From the NCBI GenBank assembly GCA_937927195.1, contig CALBCY010000129.1, positions 1 through 32,693 of the forward strand: a stretch of 32,693 nucleotides of DNA, in the 5' to 3' direction. Below are positions 15,336 through 24,628 of the stretch, piece by piece (position 1 is the first letter of the stretch; the number at the start of each line of letters is the position of its first letter). This DNA is from an uncultured Chitinophagales bacterium (GTDB lineage: Bacteria; Bacteroidota; Bacteroidia; Chitinophagales; UBA2359). Under the pieces are notes generated by a model. That model did no database searches. It worked only from the letters and a program-made list of their open reading frames with translations, and had not been told where the DNA came from. The position numbers and the translations under genes were made by a program.

Positions 15336-16688
15336 ATGTCTATTTCAGAAAAAAGATCCTTGCCGTATATGATCATGAAACCCTGGATCAGGGCGGGATT
15401 TAAAGTATTCTTTAGAAATAAAGCCTTAAACGGCATTGAAAACATACCCAAAGGCAAGCCGATAATTTTTGCATCAAATCACCAATGTACATTTCTTGAT
15501 CCCATTGTGATCAGTGCGAGTCTAAGTGAAAAAACAGCATTTTTAACAAGAGGAGATATTTTTAGCAAGCCAAAAGTTGCTAAGATTCTCGCTAGCTTAA
15601 GGATGCTTCCAATATTTAGACAAAGAGAAGCGGCAGATTTTGCCGAACGCAATAAAGTCATTTTCGAGAATTGTGTTTATTTATTAGAGCAGAACGAATC
15701 GTTCATAATTTTTGTGGAGGGAAGTCATGGCAATGTTAGGAAATTAAGGCCTCTAAAAAAAGGCTTTGGGAGAATTGCATTTGAGGCCGAAAAGAAAAAC
15801 AACTTTGATTTAGATGTACACATAGTTCCAGTAGGATTGAATTATGAAGATTTCTACAAATCTCGAAGAGATGTATTAATCAACTTTGGAAAGCCTATTA
15901 AGTTGCGAGACTATCAGGACCTTTATGAACAAAGCCCCGCAAAAGCTTTGAATGGATTGAAAGGTGATCTCACATTGGCCATGCGTGATCAATTGATAGA
16001 CATCACTAGCCGAGTTTACTATGATACCTATAATCAATTAAGAGATTTGTGTTTGCCAAAGGTTTGTGAAAAAATGAACTTGTCATTTCACCAACCATTG
16101 GACAATTTCAAAGCTGAAAAAAAAATGATACAGGCTGTAAGTGATTTGGAGGAAAACAATCCTGAGCAAATGGAATCTTTCAGTAAAGCAGTTGACTATT
16201 GTCACCAAAAGATTGCAGCAACAGGATTAAGATTCAAAATTTGGAATGAAAACAGACCAACCATCTTTCAAATATCGGTTAAGGCTTTGATTTTAATAAT
16301 AGGGCTGCCTATTTTCATCATTGGATTGTTGTTTAATTACCTTCCTTATAAAATACCAGTATTATTCAGTGCCAAAAAGTTTAAAGATCCGATGTTCCAT
16401 TCTTCAGTGAACTGGGTTGGAGGTCATTTCGCATTCTCATTTTACTATCTGTTCCTATTTTTAATTATTTGGTTAACAAATAGCTTTTCTGTTGCAATAG
16501 CCATTACCATATTTCTTGGAATATCTGGCTACATTGCCCTCAAATGGTGGTCGGAATTTCAAAAAATCAGGTATCAAATTAAGTATTTATCATTTATGAA
16601 AAACAATGAAGGTTTGTATTCTGATATAATGGAAAGGAAGGACAAGATCCAACAGCAAGTTGAGCTTTTGATTGGAAGAATTAAGTAA
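15336..16688 (+). CDS. PlsC-domain membrane acyltransferase, HX5D variant
   Basis: A 450-residue lysophospholipid/glycerol-phosphate-type acyltransferase. The LPLAT domain covers about residues 25-205: SNHQCTFLD (H49 and D55), PIFRQRE (92-98), EGSHG (128-132) and VPVGLNYE. H and D are separated by five residues, not the four of PlsC, as in yeast Gat/Sct1-type glycerol-phosphate acyltransferases. The second half has a helical region and then four likely membrane helices between about 305 and 415 (ALILIIGLPIFIIGLLF, FYYLFLFLIIWL, VAIAITIFLGISGYIAL). It likely adds a fatty acyl chain to glycerol-3-phosphate or its lyso form at the inner membrane. Single gene; no terminator seen downstream. Confidence 0.86.
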   Translation: MSISEKRSLPYMIMKPWIRAGFKVFFRNKALNGIENIPKGKPIIFASNHQCTFLDPIVISASLSEKTAFLTRGDIFSKPKVAKILASLRMLPIFRQREAADFAERNKVIFENCVYLLEQNESFIIFVEGSHGNVRKLRPLKKGFGRIAFEAEKKNNFDLDVHIVPVGLNYEDFYKSRRDVLINFGKPIKLRDYQDLYEQSPAKALNGLKGDLTLAMRDQLIDITSRVYYDTYNQLRDLCLPKVCEKMNLSFHQPLDNFKAEKKMIQAVSDLEENNPEQMESFSKAVDYCHQKIAATGLRFKIWNENRPTIFQISVKALILIIGLPIFIIGLLFNYLPYKIPVLFSAKKFKDPMFHSSVNWVGGHFAFSFYYLFLFLIIWLTNSFSVAIAITIFLGISGYIALKWWSEFQKIRYQIKYLSFMKNNEGLYSDIMERKDKIQQQVELLIGRIK

Positions 16689-16746
16689 TCTGTGAATTCT
16701 TTCTTGATAATTAGAAGAAATACCCTTTATTAAAGCCATTAATTTA

Positions 16747-16754
16747 TATTTTTG
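16747..16754 (+). promoter_or_regulatory. Candidate -7 box of the rpiB operon
   Basis: TATTTTTG matches TAnnTTTG. Transcription would start near 16761, giving a leader of about 120 nt that includes the tandem repeat at 16836-16877. Confidence 0.35.
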
Positions 16755-16835
16755 TAGACTAAGGTTGAAATCATAACTCTTTGAACTATAACATTTGCGG
16801 AACTCTGCGATGCTCAAGAGCTTCTGAATTCAAAA

Positions 16836-16877
16836 CTTAGGACTTAATTAATCAAAAACTTAGGACTTAATTAATCA
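16836..16877 (+). repeat. Tandem 23-bp duplication in the rpiB leader
   Basis: CTTAGGACTTAATTAATCA occurs at 16836-16854 and 16859-16877, period 23 bp, with an A-rich spacer. Each copy holds the palindrome TTAATTAA. The second copy ends 5 nt before the rpiB start, so the repeat overlaps the expected ribosome-binding region. Confidence 0.8.
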
Positions 16878-16882
16878 ATAAT

Positions 16883-17335
16883 ATGGAAACGAAAGTTCAT
16901 ATAGCCATAGGATCGGATCATGCTGGATTTGCTTACAAAGAAGCAATCAGGGAAATGCTTTCAGAAGAGGGGTATCTGGTCAATGACTTTGGAGCTTTTT
17001 CGACGGAATCTGTTGATTATCCTGATTTTGTGCATCCGGTAGCTAATTCTGTAGGAAACAAAATTGCCGATTTTGGTGTTCTTGTCTGTGGAAGTGGTCA
17101 AGGGGTAGCAATTACAGCCAATAAACATCAAGCAATACGGGCGGCTCTTTGTTGGACTCCAGAAATCGCTGAATTGTCCAGGCTGCATAACAATGCCAAT
17201 GTTTTGTGTTTAGCAGAAAGGTTTATGAAATTGGAAGATGTAAAAAAAATTGTTCGTATCTTTTTAAAAACGCCTTTTGAAGGAGGCAGACATAGCAGGA
17301 GAGTAGGAAAAATAGCTTGTTCTCCTATAAAATAA
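16883..17335 (+). CDS. rpiB: Ribose-5-phosphate isomerase B
   Basis: RpiB interconverts ribose-5-phosphate and ribulose-5-phosphate in the pentose phosphate pathway. The 150-residue protein has the full LacA/RpiB pattern: IGSDHAGF (9-16), DYPDFVHPVA (45-54), the catalytic cysteine in VCGSGQGVAI (C69), NKHQAIRAALC, and the catalytic histidine in RLHNNANVLCL (H102), ending with FEGGRHSRRV. The length matches the family. The start follows a tandem duplication. It is the first gene of a likely pair with an M28 peptidase that starts 5 bp after its stop, though the two products have no evident common pathway. Confidence 0.96.
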   Translation: METKVHIAIGSDHAGFAYKEAIREMLSEEGYLVNDFGAFSTESVDYPDFVHPVANSVGNKIADFGVLVCGSGQGVAITANKHQAIRAALCWTPEIAELSRLHNNANVLCLAERFMKLEDVKKIVRIFLKTPFEGGRHSRRVGKIACSPIK

Positions 17336-17340
17336 CCAAA

Positions 17341-18936
17341 ATGAAATTTAAACAGGCAATATCTCTTTTCATCCTACTGTTTTGGACACTATGTGCAATC
17401 GCCCAAAAAGCAGAAATAGAAAATTCTGCACAGGACTTTGGTAAAACGATTACCATTGAAGATTTGGAAACACATCTTAAGGTTTTAGCTTCTGATGAGT
17501 ATGAAGGAAGAGAAACTGGTAAGAAGGGACAAAGGCTTGCTGCGAGCTATATTGCTAAGCATTTTAAAAGCCTAAATTTGGAAGGGCCAGTAAAGGGAAA
17601 GAAAAATAAATACTTCCAAAATATTCCATTGCAGGAAAGTGGTTGGGAGAACCCGACAATTACCATTGACGGCAAAGAATTTAAATTTTTAGAGAGTTTT
17701 TACGGTTATCCAAATTCCACTCAGCAACTAAAAGAAACGGTCAACGACATTGTGTTTTTGGGTTATGGAATAAAAGATGAAAAATACAGCGATTACAAGG
17801 GACAAAATGTCGATGGCAAAGTAATCATGGTTCATACAGGTGAACCGGTAGATAATGATGGGAAATACCTCGTTTCAGGTACAAATGAAAAATCGGTCTG
17901 GTCTACAAACTGGAGAAAGAAATTAGAAGTAGCCAAGGGAAATGGCGTAAAAACAATTTTGATCATTGATCCTGATTTAAGAAAAAACACGAAGAGAATG
18001 GCACCTTATATAAAAGGTGGAGGGGTAAAATTAAAAGATGGTGGAGATAAAAACTTTGCGAATACTTTTTACATTTCAGAAGAAATGGCCAATGCTATTT
18101 TACCCAAAGGGAAAATGGAAAAATGGTTGAATAAAATTTCAAAAAAAGGAAAGTCAAAATCCAAGTTAATTAAGAAAAAGAAAATAGATCTGAATATTGC
18201 CAAGTTTGATAAAGAGATTAATAGTTCAAATGTTCTCGGTTTTTTGGAGGGTAGTGATTTGAAGGATGAAATTCTTGTTATAACATCGCACTACGATCAT
18301 TTAGGTAAAAGAGGAAAGAAAGTATACAATGGTGCAGACGATGACGGTTCTGGTACAGTGGCCTTACTTGAAATTGCTGAAGCTTTTGCAAAAGCGAAGG
18401 AAGCAGGAAATGGCCCGAGAAGAAGCGTATTGTTTATGGCTGTTTCCGGAGAAGAAAAAGGCCTTCTTGGTTCTGAGTTCTACGTTACTAATCCGGTTTT
18501 GCCACTTGAAAATTCTATTGCAAATTTAAATATTGATATGGTCGGAAGAACTGATGACCAACATGATAAAAGTGATCTAAAGAGCAGGAACTATGTTTAC
18601 ATTATTGGATCGGACAGATTAAGTACTGAGTTACATGAAATAAATGAAACGGCCAATAAAATGTATACCGATTTGAATTTGGACTATAAATACAATGATA
18701 AAGAAGATCCCAATAGATTTTATTACAGATCTGATCATTACAATTTTGCCAAGAACAATATCCCTATTATTTTCTATTTTAATGGAACTCATGAAGATTA
18801 CCATCAAGAAACAGATACGGTTGATAAAATAGAGTTTGATATGCTTGCCAAGCGTGCGAAATTGGTTTTTTATACTGCATGGCAGTTGGTAAATCAAGAT
18901 AAGCGAATAGAAGTTAATGTTTTTGAAGAGGACTGA
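17341..18936 (+). CDS. Secreted M28-family aminopeptidase
   Basis: A 531-residue zinc metallopeptidase that removes residues from peptide N-termini outside the cytoplasm. The signal peptide covers residues 1-22 (cleavage after AIAQ). A protease-associated (PA) domain lies at about 120-260, and the catalytic domain at about 290-520. Expected zinc ligands are visible: H317 (SHYDH), D333 (NGADDDGSG), E371/E372 (SGEEKGLLGS), D399 (NIDMVGR) and H488 (HEDYHQETDT). A lysine-rich stretch between PA and catalytic domain (about 265-290) is unusual in composition. The frame opens at 17317, inside rpiB, but the signal peptide favours ATG 17341, 5 bp past the rpiB stop. Confidence 0.92.
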   Translation: MKFKQAISLFILLFWTLCAIAQKAEIENSAQDFGKTITIEDLETHLKVLASDEYEGRETGKKGQRLAASYIAKHFKSLNLEGPVKGKKNKYFQNIPLQESGWENPTITIDGKEFKFLESFYGYPNSTQQLKETVNDIVFLGYGIKDEKYSDYKGQNVDGKVIMVHTGEPVDNDGKYLVSGTNEKSVWSTNWRKKLEVAKGNGVKTILIIDPDLRKNTKRMAPYIKGGGVKLKDGGDKNFANTFYISEEMANAILPKGKMEKWLNKISKKGKSKSKLIKKKKIDLNIAKFDKEINSSNVLGFLEGSDLKDEILVITSHYDHLGKRGKKVYNGADDDGSGTVALLEIAEAFAKAKEAGNGPRRSVLFMAVSGEEKGLLGSEFYVTNPVLPLENSIANLNIDMVGRTDDQHDKSDLKSRNYVYIIGSDRLSTELHEINETANKMYTDLNLDYKYNDKEDPNRFYYRSDHYNFAKNNIPIIFYFNGTHEDYHQETDTVDKIEFDMLAKRAKLVFYTAWQLVNQDKRIEVNVFEED

Positions 18937-19001
18937 AAATAGTCTAAATTAGAGCAAAAGAAAAAAAAGTAAAGTCGATAATTAATTATTGACAAGTGTA
19001 G

Positions 19002-19102
19002 AAAATTATCTTCCTGAGATAATTTTGCCAAGCATTTGAAGAACAGAGAAAACTAACAATTCCAGGAATGCTATATGTTTAATACATAAAGCATGCTTCC
19101 TG
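19002..19102. other. Two hairpins in the gap before the LUD gene
   Basis: AAAATTATC (19002-19010) pairs with GATAATTTT (19018-19026). Further on, CAGGAA-TGCT-A-TATGT (19063-19078) pairs with ACATA-A-AGCA-TGC-TTCCTG (19084-19102) over about 15 bp with small interior loops. Neither is followed by a T tract. They lie in the 265-bp gap between the M28 and LUD genes and could be transcript-end structure or part of a non-coding RNA. Confidence 0.35.
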
Positions 19103-19201
19103 TTATTACTAAAGTAAAATTTAGTGATACAGGGTTGCCTAACAACAATATAGAAATATAGGGTCTGGGATACTTTCGCTTTTTTATTAAACAAAGTAAA
19201 A

Positions 19202-20548
19202 GTGTCAAATTTTTTGAAAAACAACATTACGCTCCAACAACCACTAGATGGTAAACTTCTAGAAGACCATCTTATTCGACTAAAAGTCGATGTTAAAAAA
19301 TGCCTTGAGCAATTTTCGGACCTTAATATGGTCAGGAAACAGGCAAAGAATATCCGTCATGAATCAATTGAGCATCTCGATGAACATCTTATAGATTTCG
19401 AGAAAAATGCGATTGACAATGGCAGCAAGATTTATTGGGCAAGTACGGCCAGTGAAGCTGTAGATCGGATTCTCAAGATTATTACTCAAACAGGTGCCAG
19501 CAGTATTTACAAAACACATGCTCCAGAATTAAAGGAGCTAGAATTGAACTCTGTTTTTGAACAAGAAGGAGTTAATTTCGAGTATTTAAATGCTGGTGAG
19601 AAGATTTGTTCAATTCTTGGTGAAAAGCCAAGGCATCCATTGTTTCCTTTAGCTGGCGTGCAACCAGCCTACATCAAAAAAGGTCTTCAACAACATTTTA
19701 AACTTCCTGCAGCTTACACCACTGAGAAGTTAATGAGCAAGCTCCGAGATGAAACAAGAGATTTGCCTAAATTTCCATCGTTAAGTATTTGTTCGCCTGA
19801 TTTTTTAGTTGCTGAGAATGGCGCTTTGGTCTTTAGTGACAACGAAGGAATTTCAAGTTGGGCAAGCAGTTGTGTAAACATCCAAATTGTTGTGGCTGGA
19901 ATAGAAAGAGTGATTCCTAGTATGGAAAAGCTTCAGAATATTTTACCCCTACACGACACTTTTCATTATGCTGAAAAGAAAAATAAATACCACAATTACG
20001 TTTTTGGGCCAGCTCAAAAAAGTGAAAAAAGTGGTCCAACGCAAATGTATGTCATTCTATTAGACAATGGAAGAACGGATTTATTGGCAACTTCGGCTTG
20101 GCGTGAAATTTTATACGATCTGGATGCCATTAGTTTTTTCAATAATTGCCACGTTTATCCAAATGTTCAGCAAAATAATTATCATCCTCATTTGGTAGGA
20201 CCATTGGGCATGTTGCTGGGACCATTGCTTTTCGAAGAAAAGGAGTATGGGCATCTTCCTTTCTTGAACTATAATCAAGACAATAGATTCACCAATCCGT
20301 ATTTGATTGATTTCGAGAAAATGTTGATGAAAACCCGATCGTGGGTCTCTAAGGAAGAAGGTTATTTATTGGAATCTCAACCAGCATTTAAAGAGGGCAT
20401 GAAAGCGGTGGCCGATAGAGATAAAATGAATGAGCTCAAAGATAACCCAGAATTTAAAAATTCATTCAAGAATTTTACTGGTAGGATCAAAGATTTGTTA
20501 TTTTCACCAAAGTCATTTAACGAATGGTGGAAAGAAAGAAAAAAATAG
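19202..20548 (+). CDS. LutB-like LUD-domain protein lacking Fe-S motifs
   Basis: A 448-residue homologue of LutB/LldF, the iron-sulfur subunit of lactate oxidation complexes. The N-terminal and LUD parts are clearly preserved: [18 protein letters not shown] and [16 protein letters not shown] (about 50-95), then [19 protein letters not shown] and [16 protein letters not shown] (about 205-245). In LutB the next part carries two 4Fe-4S motifs (CxxCxxC...CP). Here the same stretch (about residues 305-380) reads [13 protein letters not shown], then [13 protein letters not shown], then [10 protein letters not shown]: the surrounding frame is kept (GPLG, VYP) but all cluster cysteines except C316 are gone. 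No lutA or lutC lies nearby. Start GTG 19202. The gene overlaps rnhB by 25 nt. It probably cannot transfer electrons as LutB does; the role is unknown. Confidence 0.82.
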   Translation: MSNFLKNNITLQQPLDGKLLEDHLIRLKVDVKKCLEQFSDLNMVRKQAKNIRHESIEHLDEHLIDFEKNAIDNGSKIYWASTASEAVDRILKIITQTGASSIYKTHAPELKELELNSVFEQEGVNFEYLNAGEKICSILGEKPRHPLFPLAGVQPAYIKKGLQQHFKLPAAYTTEKLMSKLRDETRDLPKFPSLSICSPDFLVAENGALVFSDNEGISSWASSCVNIQIVVAGIERVIPSMEKLQNILPLHDTFHYAEKKNKYHNYVFGPAQKSEKSGPTQMYVILLDNGRTDLLATSAWREILYDLDAISFFNNCHVYPNVQQNNYHPHLVGPLGMLLGPLLFEEKEYGHLPFLNYNQDNRFTNPYLIDFEKMLMKTRSWVSKEEGYLLESQPAFKEGMKAVADRDKMNELKDNPEFKNSFKNFTGRIKDLLFSPKSFNEWWKERKK

Positions 20549-21138
20549 CTTCATTAAAATCCTATCTTCAAAAGACATTGATTGAGGCAGGTTGTGATGA
20601 AGCGGGTAGGGGATGTTTGGCGGGTCCAGTTTTTGCCGCTGCAGTGATTTTGCCGAAAAAATTTCACCATCCTCTACTCAATGATTCCAAGCAAATTAGT
20701 GAGAAAGCCAGAGAAGAGCTGAGACCGATTATCGAGCAAGAAGCCATCGCTTGGGCGGTTTCCAAAATAATGCCCGTCAAAATTGATAAAATTAATATTT
20801 TGAATGCTTCAATTTTAGCCATGCATCGATCGCTTGATAAATTGAAAACCAGACCTGAACTAATTCTTGTTGACGGAAACCGATTCAAACCCTATTTTCT
20901 TGTTCATCATCAATGCATCATCAAAGGAGATTCTAAGTTTGCCAGCATTGCAGCAGCTTCCGTTCTTGCGAAGACTTACCGAGACGATTATATGTTGAGA
21001 CTGCATAAGAAAAATCCTGGATATGGTTGGGATAGTAATAAAGGTTATCCAACCTTACAGCATAGGGAAGCCATTGCAAAAATTGGAACAACGAAACATC
21101 ACCGTAAGTCTTTTAGAATGCAGAAAGAAGAAGCGTGA
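20524..21138 (+). CDS. rnhB: Ribonuclease HII
   Basis: RNase HII cuts the RNA strand of RNA/DNA hybrids and removes single ribonucleotides from DNA. The 204-residue protein carries the active-site residues D25 and E26 ([15 protein letters not shown]), D117 (LILVDGNRF) and D136 ([21 protein letters not shown]), and the expected [14 protein letters not shown] segment. The ATG at 20524 lies inside the end of the LUD gene (25-nt overlap), so translation is probably coupled. The first 15 or so residues are not conserved in the family and the real start may be a little further in, but no other ATG is available before the conserved core. Confidence 0.95.
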   Translation: MVERKKKIASLKSYLQKTLIEAGCDEAGRGCLAGPVFAAAVILPKKFHHPLLNDSKQISEKAREELRPIIEQEAIAWAVSKIMPVKIDKINILNASILAMHRSLDKLKTRPELILVDGNRFKPYFLVHHQCIIKGDSKFASIAAASVLAKTYRDDYMLRLHKKNPGYGWDSNKGYPTLQHREAIAKIGTTKHHRKSFRMQKEEA

Positions 21139-21161
21139 GGATTGCAACTTTACGACGATTA

Positions 21162-21182
21162 ACAATTGACAATTGACAATTG
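21162..21182. repeat. Three tandem ACAATTG units
   Basis: ACAATTG occurs three times in a row in the 62-bp gap between the convergent rnhB and helicase genes. CAATTG is self-complementary, so the array can fold weakly. Probably a chance or slippage product. Confidence 0.6.
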
Positions 21183-21200
21183 TAAAAAATAAAATGGCAA

Positions 21201-24200
21201 TCAATCAAATTCAACCTCTTTGATGTCTCCACTTTCGATATAAACAAGGTAGAGTTTTATTTCTTCCGGTCCATTCGGAATGGCTTTTACCAATTGTCCA
21301 TATTCTTTAATTTGCTTTTTGTATTTTGAAACTTCCTTTTCTTTTTTATAATCGATTACTACCGCTTCCTTTCCTTTTAATAAAATTTTATCTGGTCGTT
21401 TGTCGCTTCCTTTGTTAAAAATGGTTTGTTCTGGAATGGTTTCCCAATCTCCGCTGAACCAATCTTTAAATTCAGGCGTTTCAAATAGTTTCTCAATCAA
21501 TCCAGCGTATTCCACCTTTTCATTTTCAGTAATGCGTCCATCCAAATGATGATTGTCCAGCACGCCTTTCAGGTCACTGTGACTTTTGACTTCTTCTAAG
21601 ATGGCATGCAGTTTATTACCTGTTTGAATTTTTGCGGCAATTTCATCGCTTAACAACTCAAAATAGTGTTCAGCTTTGTCTTTTATATTTATTTTAGTTC
21701 CAAAAGCCTCACTAGGATAGTTTTCTAAATATTTTATGGTTTCTTCCTCTTTTTCAATTGATTCTTTTAGGCTAGAATGATCGTTTGTTCCAAGTTCAAA
21801 AATCTTGTTTTCCGCATTCCAATTTTCATGAAATGAAAACTCAGAGCTGCTCAAAATTTGGATGATTAATTTGTTTAGGTACTTCATGTCACTCGCATCT
21901 TTGTGCCAGTGAGAATAGATGTACATTTGTTCTTTGGGTCGAGTAAAAGCTACATAAGCTGTATTCAAAGAATCAATAATGGTCTCCGAAATCTCATCTA
22001 AATAATCCTCTTTAAAAAGGCTCTTTGATAAATTCAGGTTTGTTTTTATTGGTAAAATTTTAAACTGTTCATAGGGAGCTTCTAAATCCTCTATCCACAA
22101 AGTGCTGTTTGATTTTGGTCTAAAAGAATAGTTGGAAAAGGGCAAAAATACAATTGGCTTCTCAAGTCCTTTGGCGCTGTGAATGGTCATTACACGAACT
22201 GCATTTGTTCCATCGGAGTTTATAATTGAAATGTCCTGTTGCTTCTCATACCAATAGTCTAAAAACTCGGGAATGTTGCTGTGACCCATTCTGGCAATTT
22301 CAATGCATTTGTCTTGAAATCTTTGTAAATAAACATCTGCATCAGTGTTTAACTTTAAAACATTGGTCAAGTCTTCCACTATTTCAATGATCGGTTTTTT
22401 GACAATAGCATTGTGATTTGAACTTATTTCAAAAGGCATGTATTTCAAGAATAGACTTTCAATTTTTTTGTCTTTTGCATCCTTGGCCACTCTTGTTTCA
22501 TGGTCTCTGAAAACCTTATCTAAATCAATCATTTCTAATTGTTCAGTGAAGTCAAGGTATTGAAACAATAATTTGGTTTTGAGCAAACTATCGGTAATGT
22601 CATTTAAGTATTCAAGACAACTAATAAGCAATTTGATATTGGGTGCATTGGCAACCAAAAGCGATTGTTGACTAATAAATGGAATGCCTTTTAAACTTAA
22701 ATAATTGGCAATTAAAAAGCTATCGGCTCTATTCCTAACCAAAATCATTGCATCGTTATATTTGTAGCCTTTTTGAATTGCATTGTTTAAATCCTCAGCC
22801 AATGTGGCAAGCATTTCAGCATTTGCTTTTTGAGCTGAATTGCCTTCCTTCTCAAAGAAGTGTATTTTGACATATCCCCCTTCGTCTTTTTGTGGAATTT
22901 GATTGATTTCATTATAAGCCATTTCAATCAATTCAACTTTGCCCAGTTCGGCACTATTGGCCAATAACTCTTTTGCAAGGCTAAAAAAGGAGTTGTTAAA
23001 ATTGACAATATTGGTTTTACTTCTAAAATTGTTTTCCAATACTTTTATCTCTTCCTTGTTGGGTCCAATAAAAGAAATGAGATCTTTTTCAATTTCTTCT
23101 AAAAGCAGTTTCATGTTCCCACCACGCCAGCGATAAATAGATTGCTTGGCATCGCCAACTATTAAAACTCTGTTGCCTTCAGAAAGTGCATTGATGACCA
23201 AAGCCTTTAAATTTCCCCATTGGTAATCTGAAGTATCTTGAAATTCGTCTATAAAAATATGTTTGTAAATGCTTCCAACTTTTTCCATCAGGAAAGGTGC
23301 ATCTGCTTGATCAGACATGATTTCTTTAATGATGGAATTGGTATCAGAAATCAAAAGCAGATTTTTTTCATCCCTGTACTTTTTTAATTCTTCAACCAAG
23401 GCACTTAAAATTCCATAAGAATAAATGTTCGATATTATTGCTTTGTCTGCAATGTATTTGGGATGGTTGATCTCAATGAAATCAACAATTTGTCTGGCCA
23501 ACTCATTTAGGCCAGCTGCTGCAACAGCATCTATTTCACCTTTTTTCTTACTCTTCTGTGTATACCATTCCCCTTCATTGTTTACGACCTTTAAAAAGGT
23601 GGCAGTAATTTTATCATATTCTTTGGCAGGTATTCTTTCTGTAATAAACTTAATTGTACTCGATTTGAAATCACCATCAACCAGTCCGTATTGCGCAATA
23701 AGACTTTTGGTTTCATCTGAAAATTCTTTTAGTTGATTTTCAAATTCTCTAATTGACTTTTTTACACCAGCAATCAATCTGCTCAGTGTTTTTACATTCA
23801 ATTCGCCTTCATGCCTAATTTTATTGAATTTTTCTTTGAACAACTCATTGCCTAATTTTTTTATTTTTCTATCAATTGACCAACCTTTATTTTCTGTAAT
23901 TTCTTCATCGGTAAATTTTCTAAACCATTCTTGTAGTTCTGGATAATCGTCAAGGCTGGCGTACAAACCCTCAATGGCTTGCTCTAAAGCTTTTCCCGAA
24001 TCAATGTCAATAGAATAAGTTGGCGGAAGATTTAGCTCTCTTGAGCAAGAGCGAATTATTCTAGTGAAAAAGCTATCGATGGTACTTACTTCAAATCTGG
24101 CATAATTGTGTAAAATATTGTGAAGCGTTATACGGGCGTTTTCGAAAATTTTCTTTTTTGATTTAACAGGGAAATCATCGTCATCAATGAGAGATTTGAA

Positions 24201-24404
24201 CATGTCGTTTTCTTCACCGGCACTTAAAAATCCCAATTCATCGATGATTCTACTTTTCATCTCTTCGGTGGCTTTATTAGTAAAGGTCATCGCTAAAATA
24301 TGCTTGTAGTCGTGTGGGTTTTTGAGCACAATTTTGAGGTACTCTTTTACCAAAGTGAAGGTTTTTCCAGAGCCTGCAGAAGATTTGTAAATTACCAATC
24401 CCAT
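21201..24404 (-). CDS. AddA/RecB-like helicase-nuclease
   Basis: A 1067-residue UvrD-type (SF1A) helicase with a C-terminal nuclease, the large subunit type of AddAB double-strand-break repair. Helicase motifs in order: Walker A SSAGSGKTFT at the N-terminus, motif Ia MTFTNKATEEMKSRI, motif II DEFQDTSDYQW, motif III VGDAKQSIYRWRGG, motif IV NFRSKTNIVNF, motif V VMTIHSAKGLEKPIVFLP and motif VI AYVAFTRPKEQMYIY. The end holds a PD-(D/E)xK nuclease core: GNKLHAILEE, then RPDKILL ... AVVIDYKKEK, then QIKEYGQLV. The frame opens at 24461, but MGLVIYKSSAGSGKT at 24404 is the natural start. The usual partner addB is not next to it nor in this window. Convergent with rnhB. Confidence 0.9.
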   Translation of the reverse strand: MGLVIYKSSAGSGKTFTLVKEYLKIVLKNPHDYKHILAMTFTNKATEEMKSRIIDELGFLSAGEENDMFKSLIDDDDFPVKSKKKIFENARITLHNILHNYARFEVSTIDSFFTRIIRSCSRELNLPPTYSIDIDSGKALEQAIEGLYASLDDYPELQEWFRKFTDEEITENKGWSIDRKIKKLGNELFKEKFNKIRHEGELNVKTLSRLIAGVKKSIREFENQLKEFSDETKSLIAQYGLVDGDFKSSTIKFITERIPAKEYDKITATFLKVVNNEGEWYTQKSKKKGEIDAVAAAGLNELARQIVDFIEINHPKYIADKAIISNIYSYGILSALVEELKKYRDEKNLLLISDTNSIIKEIMSDQADAPFLMEKVGSIYKHIFIDEFQDTSDYQWGNLKALVINALSEGNRVLIVGDAKQSIYRWRGGNMKLLLEEIEKDLISFIGPNKEEIKVLENNFRSKTNIVNFNNSFFSLAKELLANSAELGKVELIEMAYNEINQIPQKDEGGYVKIHFFEKEGNSAQKANAEMLATLAEDLNNAIQKGYKYNDAMILVRNRADSFLIANYLSLKGIPFISQQSLLVANAPNIKLLISCLEYLNDITDSLLKTKLLFQYLDFTEQLEMIDLDKVFRDHETRVAKDAKDKKIESLFLKYMPFEISSNHNAIVKKPIIEIVEDLTNVLKLNTDADVYLQRFQDKCIEIARMGHSNIPEFLDYWYEKQQDISIINSDGTNAVRVMTIHSAKGLEKPIVFLPFSNYSFRPKSNSTLWIEDLEAPYEQFKILPIKTNLNLSKSLFKEDYLDEISETIIDSLNTAYVAFTRPKEQMYIYSHWHKDASDMKYLNKLIIQILSSSEFSFHENWNAENKIFELGTNDHSSLKESIEKEEETIKYLENYPSEAFGTKINIKDKAEHYFELLSDEIAAKIQTGNKLHAILEEVKSHSDLKGVLDNHHLDGRITENEKVEYAGLIEKLFETPEFKDWFSGDWETIPEQTIFNKGSDKRPDKILLKGKEAVVIDYKKEKEVSKYKKQIKEYGQLVKAIPNGPEEIKLYLVYIESGDIKEVEFD

Positions 24405-24543
24405 AATAGATATTTGATGAAGTTTCTGATTGAGTTTGCGAATTTTATGATCGAAGATCAATGGCTTTAAGATAGATTTTTTCTGGCTGTTTATTCGTAT
24501 TCTTTTCTGATTATTGAATTGCTAATTGTTAGAATTATGAGCG

Positions 24544-24582
24544 AAAAAAAACCACCCAAGCCGCGCAGCGGCTTGGGTGGTT
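24544..24582 (-). terminator. Intrinsic terminator of the AGCS symporter gene
   Basis: A 15-bp perfect, GC-rich stem (24550-24564 with 24568-24582, core CCACCCAAGCCGC) with loop GCA; on the minus strand it is followed by a T run. It lies 47 nt past the symporter stop and upstream of the helicase gene. Confidence 0.93.
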
Positions 24583-24628
24583 CCAATAATGTTATATTTT
24601 AGTATTGTACGAAAGTACTTTATTCATA

